Assembly: GCF_028335745.1 (NCBI RefSeq)
Contig: NZ_CP116477.1
Coordinates: 2,232,001-2,296,000 of the forward strand
Origin: Pectobacterium sp. A5351
Lineage (GTDB): Bacteria > Pseudomonadota > Gammaproteobacteria > Enterobacterales > Enterobacteriaceae
Direction of reading: 5' to 3'
DNA: 64,000 bases
The position numbers were made by a program, and so were the translations under genes. The notes under the pieces were generated by a model that saw only the letters and a program-made list of their open reading frames with translations, was not told the DNA's origin and made no database searches. Each line of letters begins with the position of its first letter. Position 1 is the first letter of the stretch. Below are positions 1 to 6,677 of the stretch, in pieces.

Positions 1-2
1 TT

Positions 3-689
3 ATTGGCGTAGAAGCGCTGGCTCGCTGGAAGAATGAGAGTGGTGACAACATCTCGCCAGAGATTTTTATCAGTATCGCTGAAAACATGGGCTATTCAGC
101 CGAACTCACCCGCATCATTACGCGTCAGGCGCTGCATGACATGCAGCCGTATCTCACTCAGGACACCCCCTTTCTGCTTAGCATTAATTTGTCCGTCTCC
201 GACATTATTTCGCCCGATTATCATCGTTTCCTACAGCAAATGTGTGACGAATTGGCAATCGATAAAACGCGCATCATGCTGGAACTCACCGAGCGATCGA
301 GTACCTCGCATAAGACGTTGGCAGACGGCCTTGAGGCCTTACGGCGCTCGGGCTATAAGGTCGCGCTCGATGATTTCGGTACAGGCTATTCCAATCTCGA
401 CTATCTGAGCCACTTACCGTTCGATATGGTCAAAATCGACAAGATTTTTGTCGGTGCTATTGGCACAGACACAGTTAATGCCGCCATGGCAGGTCTGTTA
501 TTTACCCTCATCAAAACACTAGACGTCCCGGTGATTATCGAAGGGGTAGAGACTCGCGAACAAGCCGCCTACATCCTGCAACAATGCCCTTCGGCAATTA
601 TTCAAGGATGGTATTTCAGTAAGGCAGTGCCGCTGCACGATCTACCGGATATCCACAACTATCCGTGCCCGCCGATAGAAGCGGTGTAG
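3..689 (+). CDS. EAL-domain cyclic-di-GMP phosphodiesterase, C-terminal part
   Basis: The reading frame is open from the first bases of the window, so the gene begins upstream. About 228 residues are visible and they make up nearly a whole EAL domain. The signature motifs follow in order: GVEALARW at the very start, LSINLS, LELTER, DDFGTGYS, KIDKIFV, EGVET and QGWYFSKA. These are the metal and substrate-binding positions of active EAL enzymes, which hydrolyse c-di-GMP to pGpG, so the domain looks catalytically competent. The N-terminal sensor or membrane part cannot be seen. The gene is convergent with hrpS, with a hairpin between them. An EAL gene beside the Hrp cluster is, from memory, also known in Dickeya (ecpC), but identity with it is inference. 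Confidence 0.9.
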   Translation: MGVEALARWKNESGDNISPEIFISIAENMGYSAELTRIITRQALHDMQPYLTQDTPFLLSINLSVSDIISPDYHRFLQQMCDELAIDKTRIMLELTERSSTSHKTLADGLEALRRSGYKVALDDFGTGYSNLDYLSHLPFDMVKIDKIFVGAIGTDTVNAAMAGLLFTLIKTLDVPVIIEGVETREQAAYILQQCPSAIIQGWYFSKAVPLHDLPDIHNYPCPPIEAV

Positions 690-726
690 CGAGAGACGGT
701 ATAAATAGAAAAGGTGCAACCTGAAC

Positions 727-754
727 GCAGACCTGCTGTCAAAAGCAGGTCTGC
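727..754. terminator. Hairpin between convergent EAL gene and hrpS
   Basis: GCAGACCTGCT (727-737) pairs perfectly with AGCAGGTCTGC (744-754) across a 6-nt loop. It lies between two convergent genes and could end transcription from either side, although neither strand shows a strong T-run after it. Confidence 0.6.
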
Positions 755-802
755 CAGCACTGACCACTGTCTCCCAGCCGGTACATGACCGGTATTCGGC
801 CC

Positions 803-1855
803 TCATGCCTGACAGACTTCCCCGCCCCCTGCGCACATTTCTTGCGCCGTCACGTTCAGCACTTTCAGGCGATGATAAAGCGTCCGTTTGGGGATCCCAA
901 GCTCTACAATCACATCATCAATGCAGTGATCGTGGCGGCGCAGTGCATCCTGAATCAGAAATTTTTCGATCCGTTTTAGCCGATCTTTGAGTTGCAAAGG
1001 ATGAGAATGCAACAGCGGCTGAACTTCAGCCAAAGGCGACAGGCCCAGCGCCCAGCGATCCGCTGCCGCTTTCAGCTCGCGGATGTTGCCCGGCCAACTG
1101 TAGGTCAGCAGTTGTTCATAAATTTCCGCCGTCATCGGCGACAGTTTCATTTTCAGGCGTACTGCTGCTTCCTGACTAAAACGCTGAAACAGCGGCAGAA
1201 TAAGATCGCTGCGAGAGCGCAACGTCGGTAGCTGAATTTTTACCGTATCAAGACGGAAATAGAGATCGCGGCGAAACAGCCCTTTTTCCACCAGTTGCAG
1301 CAGCGGCGTTTGCGTCGCCACAATCACACGCATATCTACAGGCGTGAATTGGGTACTCCCTAACCGCTTTACACCGCGACTTTCCAGCACGCGCAGCATC
1401 TTGGCTTGCAGCGTCATGGGCATACTGTCGATCTCATCCAGAAACAGAATCCCTTTATCAGCACTTTCCAGATATCCGGCGCGGGAGCGATTAGCGCCGG
1501 TATAAGCGCCAGAAACCACACCGAATAATTCACTTTCAGCCAGATTTTCCGGCACAGCGGCGCAGTTCACCGCCACCAGAGGGCCGCTGCATCGGGAAAG
1601 CCGATGAATGCGATTCGCCAGCGTGTCTTTCCCCGTACCGGTTTCACCTTCAAGCACGATATCGACATTAAGCGGAGCAATGACATTGATGATTGGCGAC
1701 AGCGATGAGTGAATATCATCAACTGTAGACGAGGACGCTCCCGGCGACGGCGGGGAATCGTCTGGTGATGACGCCTTATCGGGTGATGAATGCTCTTGTG
1801 AAGAATGCACCAGAGAAGAATAGTGCTGTCTGTCCTGACGGTAATAATTATTCAT
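803..1855 (-). CDS. hrpS: HrpS, sigma-54 enhancer-binding activator of hrpL
   Basis: A 350-residue AAA+ sigma-54 activator without a receiver domain, as is usual for HrpS. A Ser/Pro-rich N-terminal stretch (about residues 12-46) precedes the ATPase core. Walker A is GETGTGKD (70-77). The sigma-54 contact loop reads GAYTGA (116-121), a conservative GAFTGA variant. Walker B is ILFLDEID (136-143), and a Fis-type helix-turn-helix (KRTLYHRLKVL) closes the protein. In Hrp group I systems HrpS activates the sigma-54 promoter of hrpL, and such a promoter is visible at 5202-5218. The gene has its own roughly 370-bp upstream region with a dyad that may bind HrpY. In Erwinia-type clusters hrpA would be expected near its 3' end; here a convergent EAL gene lies there. 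Confidence 0.95.
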   Translation of the reverse strand: MNNYYRQDRQHYSSLVHSSQEHSSPDKASSPDDSPPSPGASSSTVDDIHSSLSPIINVIAPLNVDIVLEGETGTGKDTLANRIHRLSRCSGPLVAVNCAAVPENLAESELFGVVSGAYTGANRSRAGYLESADKGILFLDEIDSMPMTLQAKMLRVLESRGVKRLGSTQFTPVDMRVIVATQTPLLQLVEKGLFRRDLYFRLDTVKIQLPTLRSRSDLILPLFQRFSQEAAVRLKMKLSPMTAEIYEQLLTYSWPGNIRELKAAADRWALGLSPLAEVQPLLHSHPLQLKDRLKRIEKFLIQDALRRHDHCIDDVIVELGIPKRTLYHRLKVLNVTAQEMCAGGGEVCQA

Positions 1856-2047
1856 TGACTACTCCTGAAGCCCAATGGGCTAACTGATTGCCTTCCATAA
1901 CAGGGAATGCCCCACCACATATCTCCGTGCCGTTTCTCCGCATAACGCACACCGACGTATCCCAAGTGGAACGGTGACAAGCATTACCGCCATTGAATAA
2001 TGAAACCATCAGGCATCGCTGAACATCAGGTAGGAATTCCAGAGGGA

Positions 2048-2069
2048 TTTGTAGGGAAATACCTACAAA
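2048..2069. promoter_or_regulatory. Perfect dyad upstream of hrpS, candidate HrpY (NarL-family) operator
   Basis: TTTGTAGG (2048-2055), six bases, then CCTACAAA (2062-2069) form a perfect inverted repeat about 193 bp upstream of the hrpS start. The core TGTAGG-N6-CCTACA has the architecture of GacA/UvrY-type boxes (TGTAAG-N6-CTTACA), which are bound by regulators of the same NarL/FixJ family as HrpY. HrpY is known to activate hrpS in related plant pathogens. Assignment to HrpY is inference; GacA is the alternative. Confidence 0.55.
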
Positions 2070-2162
2070 AAAACAACAATATCAAGTAAAAACAGCCAAT
2101 TAATTGCTCACACAACACGCAGGAAAATGAAAATATATCGTCAGGAAAGTGTAAGCATCAGC

Positions 2163-2194
2163 AAAGGGGTTCACAGACTGTTGAACCCCTTTTA
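2163..2194 (-). terminator. Terminator hairpin downstream of hrpXY
   Basis: AAAGGGGTTCA (2163-2173) and TGAACCCCTTT (2182-2192) form an 11-bp stem with an 8-nt loop, 33 bp beyond the hrpY stop. It is a good candidate for the end of the leftward hrpX-hrpY transcript. Confidence 0.65.
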
Positions 2195-2226
2195 TCTATT
2201 AGTTTCCGTACAGCCGACTCCCATTA

Positions 2227-2868
2227 CTAGGGAATGAGTTTCTTGCTAACGACATACTTAACAATCTCCACATTGGTACTGAACTGCATTTTTTCCATCA
2301 GACGCGCCTTGTGGGTACTAACCGTTTTGTTGCTGATGACTAACTCATTGGCAATAGCGTTAATACCCATCCCTTGCGCAAACATAATCATGATTTGGTG
2401 CTCCCTGGCCGTCAAAACATCGTGCTCGGCTCTGCCGCCCTCCGTGTAGCTGGAAAACACCAACTGCTCGGCAATCGTGTGGTCGATATAGCGAGCGCCC
2501 TGCGCCACGCGTCGGATCGCCGACAGCAGCGCTTCTGGGTCTTTATCTTTGGTGATGTAACCTCTGGCACCGCTCTTCAGCGCATGTTGCGCAATTTGCG
2601 CCTCGCTATACATGCTCAGCACCAGAATCGGCAGACGCGGATACTGTGCTACCACGCGCGAAATCAACGCTTCACCGCTGATACCAGGCATCGACATATC
2701 GAGCAACAGTAAATCGGGCATCACGCTGCGCAACTGCGCCAACACCTGCGCCCCGTTTCCCGCTTCGGCAACGACGCTCAGCGAATCATCCAGCGCAAAG
2801 ATCTGCTTGAGTCCCTCACGCATGATGACGTGATCGTCTGCGATCATTAAACGTATTGATTTGCTCAT
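2227..2868 (-). CDS. hrpY: HrpY, NarL/FixJ-type response regulator
   Basis: A 213-residue two-domain response regulator. The receiver domain has the acidic pair DD at 11-12, the phosphoacceptor Asp57 in LLLLDMSMPG and the Thr/Lys end (ITKDK). A LuxR/NarL-type helix-turn-helix follows (LTAREHQIMIMFAQGMGINAI). It lies 33 bp after hrpX, so the two form one operon as in other Erwinia-type Hrp clusters. Known role: phosphorylated by HrpX, HrpY activates hrpS. The dyad at 2048-2069 in the hrpS upstream region suits a dimeric NarL-family protein. Confidence 0.95.
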   Translation of the reverse strand: MSKSIRLMIADDHVIMREGLKQIFALDDSLSVVAEAGNGAQVLAQLRSVMPDLLLLDMSMPGISGEALISRVVAQYPRLPILVLSMYSEAQIAQHALKSGARGYITKDKDPEALLSAIRRVAQGARYIDHTIAEQLVFSSYTEGGRAEHDVLTAREHQIMIMFAQGMGINAIANELVISNKTVSTHKARLMEKMQFSTNVEIVKYVVSKKLIP

Positions 2869-2901
2869 CGCTCATTTCTTCCTTTTGTTCCTGTCTCGCC
2901 G

Positions 2902-4371
2902 TTAGCGGATATAGCTATTTTTAGGAAACGTTAACTGCACCAGCGTGCCTTTCCCGGGCGTACTTTCAATGATGACCTCGCCTCCCAACATGCGCCCCCG
3001 TTCCTTCATGCTCATGAGCCCGAAAGCATTTTTATTTTTTGTTTGAGCATCAAATCCTTTCCCGTTGTCTTTGATGCACAACACCACGCAATCCGGCTGG
3101 TTATCCAACGTGATGAGCACCTGCGTGGCCGCGGCGTAGCGCGCCACGTTAGTCAATGACTCCTGCGTGACGCGGAAGGCCGCCGTGGTGCCTTCATCAT
3201 TGAGCGCCAACGGTTCCCCCAGCGTGCGCAACAAACAGGTTGCGCTGTAGTGCCGGTTAAATTCGTCGCACAGCCATTCCAGCGCGGGCGTGAGCCCCAT
3301 ATTCAATACATTCGGTCGCAGCCGGGTCGATACGTTACGCACCACCTGAATCGTCTGGTCGGCTAACTGCATCAGCTTTTGCAAATGTGTCTGCATATCA
3401 GGGTTATCTTTGGCAAAACACATGCGCATTAGCGACAAACTCATGCGGATCGTGGTCAGGTGTTGCCCCAGCTCATCGTGAATCTCCTGAGCGATATGCT
3501 TACGTTCCTCTTCACGTGAAATCTCACGCTGGCGCGCCAGCAAGCGCAGTTGCATATGAGAATCGACCAGCTTTTTCTCTGCATAACGAATGGCGGTAAT
3601 ATCCCGTCCTACGGTCAGAATCGACACCAGTGCGCCATGCTGGTCAAATTCCGGCACGCAGCGAATGTGGTGAATACTCTGATGACGCTGGTCGCCCCGC
3701 CCCCGCGACTCCATGACTTCGCCTTCCGCGCTGTTACGGGTATCCACCACCTGCTGCACCAGTTGTTCCATGCGAATAGCACACCCTACACCGGGCATCA
3801 GCTCCGTAATCATGCGACCACGAAGTTGCTCTACGGTGAAATCCAAATGTTTCAAACTGGCGGGATTGGCGTACAGGCAATTCAGATTGGGATCGAAGCG
3901 GATTATCAAATCCGGCGTGTTCTCAACCAGCGCGCGAAACTCCTGCTCTCGCGCATAGGCCAACTGTTCAATATGTTTACGTTCCCTGATATCTCTGACG
4001 ACACACATGCTGTAACTACGTCCTCTGTGTTGGAAATGTGTGAGATTGACCTCGACGGGTATGGTCATGCCGTAGCGGGTGAGGTGTAACGTTTCAAACG
4101 TGGTGCCAACGCCCACTTCATACGCCTGCAACCAGTCGGAGGAATTATGTTCGGCAACCCAGAACGGGTCGATATCGACAATGCTCAGATGCATGAATTC
4201 CGTAATGCTGTAGCCCAGCGTCTGGCTGGCAGCCTCATTGACATAACAAAAACGCTGATCTTCATTGACGATATAAATCGCGTCCTTGATACGGCTGAAC
4301 GCAAAGTCAACCAGTTCCAGTTCGGGAGCCTTGGTTTTTTCATCGGAACGAAAAGGTTGGGTGAACATCAT
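2902..4371 (-). CDS. hrpX: HrpX, cytoplasmic PAS-PAS sensor histidine kinase
   Basis: I place the start at the ATG at 4369-4371, six bases after AAGGAG, which gives 489 residues. The frame runs open further upstream, to 4518, without a ribosome site. There is no membrane segment, so this is a soluble sensor. Two PAS domains follow each other (about residues 20-130 and 145-265; the motifs YIVNEDQRFCYVNEAA and LIIRFDPNLNCLYANPA mark their starts). A HisKA_3 dimerisation region comes next with the phosphorylatable His298 in AQEIHDELGQH, then a HATPase with N-box (TNVARYA) and G-boxes (DNGKGFD, GLMSMKERG). Partner is HrpY immediately downstream. The physiological signal is unknown. Confidence 0.93.
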   Translation of the reverse strand: MMFTQPFRSDEKTKAPELELVDFAFSRIKDAIYIVNEDQRFCYVNEAASQTLGYSITEFMHLSIVDIDPFWVAEHNSSDWLQAYEVGVGTTFETLHLTRYGMTIPVEVNLTHFQHRGRSYSMCVVRDIRERKHIEQLAYAREQEFRALVENTPDLIIRFDPNLNCLYANPASLKHLDFTVEQLRGRMITELMPGVGCAIRMEQLVQQVVDTRNSAEGEVMESRGRGDQRHQSIHHIRCVPEFDQHGALVSILTVGRDITAIRYAEKKLVDSHMQLRLLARQREISREEERKHIAQEIHDELGQHLTTIRMSLSLMRMCFAKDNPDMQTHLQKLMQLADQTIQVVRNVSTRLRPNVLNMGLTPALEWLCDEFNRHYSATCLLRTLGEPLALNDEGTTAAFRVTQESLTNVARYAAATQVLITLDNQPDCVVLCIKDNGKGFDAQTKNKNAFGLMSMKERGRMLGGEVIIESTPGKGTLVQLTFPKNSYIR

Positions 4372-4513
4372 TACCATCTCCTTATTTTGAATTAAGACAC
4401 TTGTGCGGCCACCCGCCGAGCAGGTAGCGCGATACGGCGTCTCAACATTCCAGAAGATGGACAGGAAACCCTGTAACGGCATAATGCGACCTGATATCAC
4501 GGCGTGCGACCCA

Positions 4514-4569
4514 TTCACTGAGCGGTAACCGTCACCTTGAACAAGGCGGTTACCACATCAGTCAGTGAA
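4514..4569. terminator. Long nested inverted repeat between hrpL and hrpX
   Basis: Three nested arms pair: TTCACTGA (4514-4521) with TCAGTGAA (4562-4569), GGTAACCG (4524-4531) with CGGTTACC (4547-4554), and CCTTG (4535-4539) with CAAGG (4542-4546). The result is a roughly 56-nt interrupted hairpin just after the hrpL stop on the minus strand. It could terminate hrpL transcription, although no T-run follows, or act as a regulatory structure in the hrpX leader. Confidence 0.55.
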
Positions 4570-4612
4570 AAACGGTGGGTGCAGACATGTCCTTTCGTCC
4601 CGTGAAATGCCG

Positions 4613-5158
4613 TCAGGATTCAACGGCCTGACGGATCACACCCCGGGCACGCGACAGCCGTGACCGCACCGTACCGATGGGGATCTCCAACTGGAGCGCG
4701 AGATCCTGATAGCTGGCATCGGTATCCAGTAACTGCATCAGCATCTGGCGGGTCTCTTCAGGTAGTGAAACAATGGCATCCATTGCGCGTTTCAATGCCC
4801 GCTGATTTTCGGTGATAGCGCCGGGATCGAGTTCTATCGCGATATGTTCCAGCATCTCATCACCCATTTCCTGCGCGCGCTGTCGTGCCTGCTTGAAATA
4901 GTTGCGCACCAAATTGAGGGCAATACCGAATACCCATGTCTCTGGCCGCGACGCTCCCGCAAATTTATCCTGGTGTTTAAGCACTTCCAGATAGGTCATT
5001 TGCTGCAAATCCTCAACGTCGTCATGGTTGCTGACACGTTTGCGGATAAAGTTATGCAATTTCTTTCCGTGTTGACGAAACACTTGTTCCCAATCGACAG
5101 CGAGCGCCGGGTAAAGCGAAGGGGTCTGTTCGATGTGTTTCAGGGTAGACATTTCCAT
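4613..5158 (-). CDS. hrpL: HrpL, ECF sigma factor of the Hrp regulon
   Basis: A 181-residue ECF sigma factor with region 2 (FIRKRVSNHDDVEDLQQMTYLEVLKH, DKFAGASRPETWVFGIALNLVRNYFK) and region 4 (LPEETRQMLMQLL, YQDLALQLEIPIGTVRSRLSRARG). The start at 5156-5158 is preceded by GGAGAG at a 7-base spacing; a second in-frame ATG two codons later is possible. A consensus sigma-54 promoter lies upstream at 5202-5218, as expected for activation by HrpS. HrpL then directs RNA polymerase to hrp boxes, one of which is at 5394-5421 before the divergent hrpJ operon. Confidence 0.96.
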   Translation of the reverse strand: MEMSTLKHIEQTPSLYPALAVDWEQVFRQHGKKLHNFIRKRVSNHDDVEDLQQMTYLEVLKHQDKFAGASRPETWVFGIALNLVRNYFKQARQRAQEMGDEMLEHIAIELDPGAITENQRALKRAMDAIVSLPEETRQMLMQLLDTDASYQDLALQLEIPIGTVRSRLSRARGVIRQAVES

Positions 5159-5201
5159 TTGCTGACTCTCCGTTGTTGTGCCCTATTGGCAAAAACGGAA
5201 G

Positions 5202-5218
5202 AGCAAGCCTTGTGCCAG
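5202..5218 (-). promoter_or_regulatory. Sigma-54 (-24/-12) promoter of hrpL
   Basis: On the minus strand the sequence reads CTGGCACAAGGCTTGCT, matching TGGCAC-N5-TTGCW exactly. The -12 GC lies about 45 bases before the hrpL ATG, so transcription would start near 5191. An AT-rich stretch just upstream (about 5224-5275) could host IHF, which was not verified. Confidence 0.88.
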
Positions 5219-5393
5219 CCCGGAATTATTTTTATCTCTATGATTTTTTAATATTTTATTTTTAAACCTGCCTTTTATCGTGCCATTTTTTGCCAACGTC
5301 CACAGCACGAAATTGCAAGTTATTGCAATCAGTAAAACGACATTTAATCCAATCCGCCATCAAATTCAGCCTGCTCCGATGACTTCATACTGG

Positions 5394-5421
5394 GGAACCC
5401 ATTCTTTTCTATTTCCACATA
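5394..5421 (+). promoter_or_regulatory. hrp box (HrpL promoter) of the hrpJ operon
   Basis: GGAACC (5394-5399), 15 bases, then CCACATA (5415-5421) fits the HrpL consensus GGAACC-N15/16-CCACNNA exactly. It lies 65 bp before the preferred hrpJ ATG. It also shows that the frame upstream of this site is not part of hrpJ. Confidence 0.92.
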
Positions 5422-5486
5422 GCAATACATTCATAGCGCTGCACGTCCATACCACGACACGTAACCGATTTATTCAGGATGACATC

Positions 5487-6677
5487 ATGATCAAAATGCC
5501 GACCGTCCTTCCCTCTAGCAACACCCTGCCACGCCCTGTCGTCGTGGATGACGATTCTATGCCACAGGCAACAGTACAGCAGACCAGTTCGCACCACGCG
5601 TCTCCAGAGGCACCACTATCTAGCTCAATGGAAGAAGTGGCGATGACGTTTGGCGAGCAGGCCGAACGACGCAGCAAATCGCTGAACCGGCGTCAAATCG
5701 CTCAGCAACCGGAGGCGCGCGCTAACGCCAATGTCGAACGAATTGAGAAACTGACGGAACTGTTCCGAATGCTGGAAAATCCGTCGCAAAGTACGCTCGA
5801 CCAGCAACTGAGCCGCATGCGCGATCTGCTGATGCAGAAAGGCTCGCCGTCTCTTGAAGCGGTGCTGGAAGCCGCAGGCAACGATCCGGCGCGCGGCGAT
5901 ATCCTGCTGCGCCACATTCAGCAACAATCCGCCCAGCAGCCAGAACTAGCCGCCGCGGCAGAGCATGCGCTAGAGCAGTTGCATCAGGAAAAAGGGCCAG
6001 AAGTCCGTGCCGGTTTGAATACGGCAACGGCCATTGCGCTGTTCAGCACCCAGCCGGAACAAAAACAGGCGATGCGCGAGCTGTACTACCAGAAGATTGT
6101 GCATCAGCAGTCGGCCAGCGCACTGCTGGATTCCTTGCTGGAACGCTTTGACGCCGCGACGTTTTCCATTGGTCTGCGCACGTTGCAGCGGGCGCTGGCG
6201 GCGGATATCGCCTCGCTGACGCCCTCGATCTCGAAAGCCGTTCTCAGCAAAATGCTGAGCAACCTCAACGATTCCCGCCATCTAAGTCATACGCTGTCAT
6301 CCAGCCAGACGCTGCTCACGCGGCTGGCGGGTAAAGTACCCGCCTTTACGCTCGGCGCCGTGGAACTGACCCGTCGTCTGATTGGCCTGAGCGCCAACGG
6401 TGCCTATGCCCGCGATCTGCATAATCTCGGTCGGGAAGTCGCGGGGACGCAGATTCAGCACCAGGCGATGTTTTTCAGCGCCCTACTGCCGCTCGTCAGT
6501 GACCTGCCGCATCCGCTGTGGCGAGACAGTAAAAATCGGCAAACGGCGATCCAACTGATACGTGGCATGATTGGCGATATCGCCCAATACGAAAAACAAC
6601 AGGCTAAAAGCACACAGCGCAATACCTCAGCGTCGCACAAACAAGCCACACACGACTCGGATAAGGAGTCGTCATGA
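5487..6677 (+). CDS. hrpJ: HrpJ, type III secretion gatekeeper (YopN/SepL-like)
   Basis: The frame is open from 5280, but the hrp box at 5394-5421 rules that start out. The ATG at 5487 has AGGA seven bases before it and gives 396 residues. HrpJ belongs to the YopN/InvE/SepL gatekeeper family, which controls the order of substrate export at the inner face of the apparatus. The protein is soluble and helical, rich in Gln and Ala, with a polar Ser/Thr-rich first 60 residues typical of secreted or cytosolic gatekeepers. It is the first gene of the hrpJ-hrcU operon, and its stop overlaps the hrcV start (ATGA). Confidence 0.93.
   Translation: MIKMPTVLPSSNTLPRPVVVDDDSMPQATVQQTSSHHASPEAPLSSSMEEVAMTFGEQAERRSKSLNRRQIAQQPEARANANVERIEKLTELFRMLENPSQSTLDQQLSRMRDLLMQKGSPSLEAVLEAAGNDPARGDILLRHIQQQSAQQPELAAAAEHALEQLHQEKGPEVRAGLNTATAIALFSTQPEQKQAMRELYYQKIVHQQSASALLDSLLERFDAATFSIGLRTLQRALAADIASLTPSISKAVLSKMLSNLNDSRHLSHTLSSSQTLLTRLAGKVPAFTLGAVELTRRLIGLSANGAYARDLHNLGREVAGTQIQHQAMFFSALLPLVSDLPHPLWRDSKNRQTAIQLIRGMIGDIAQYEKQQAKSTQRNTSASHKQATHDSDKESS

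Larger units (their letters stand above)
1856..2226. other. Intergenic region upstream of hrpS
   Basis: About 370 bp without a credible gene between hrpS and hrpY, both read leftward. It holds the hrpS control region, including the dyad at 2048-2069 and AT-rich DNA around 2070-2140, and the probable hrpXY terminator at 2163-2194. Confidence 0.6.

Noticed and set aside
3550..4089. 179-codon plus-strand frame opposite hrpX
   Set aside because: It lies wholly antisense to a well-supported kinase gene with clear domain motifs and has no features of its own.
5280..5486. N-terminal extension of hrpJ from the ATG at 5280
   Set aside because: The hrp box promoter lies inside this stretch (5394-5421), and the ATG at 5487 has a suitable ribosome site.
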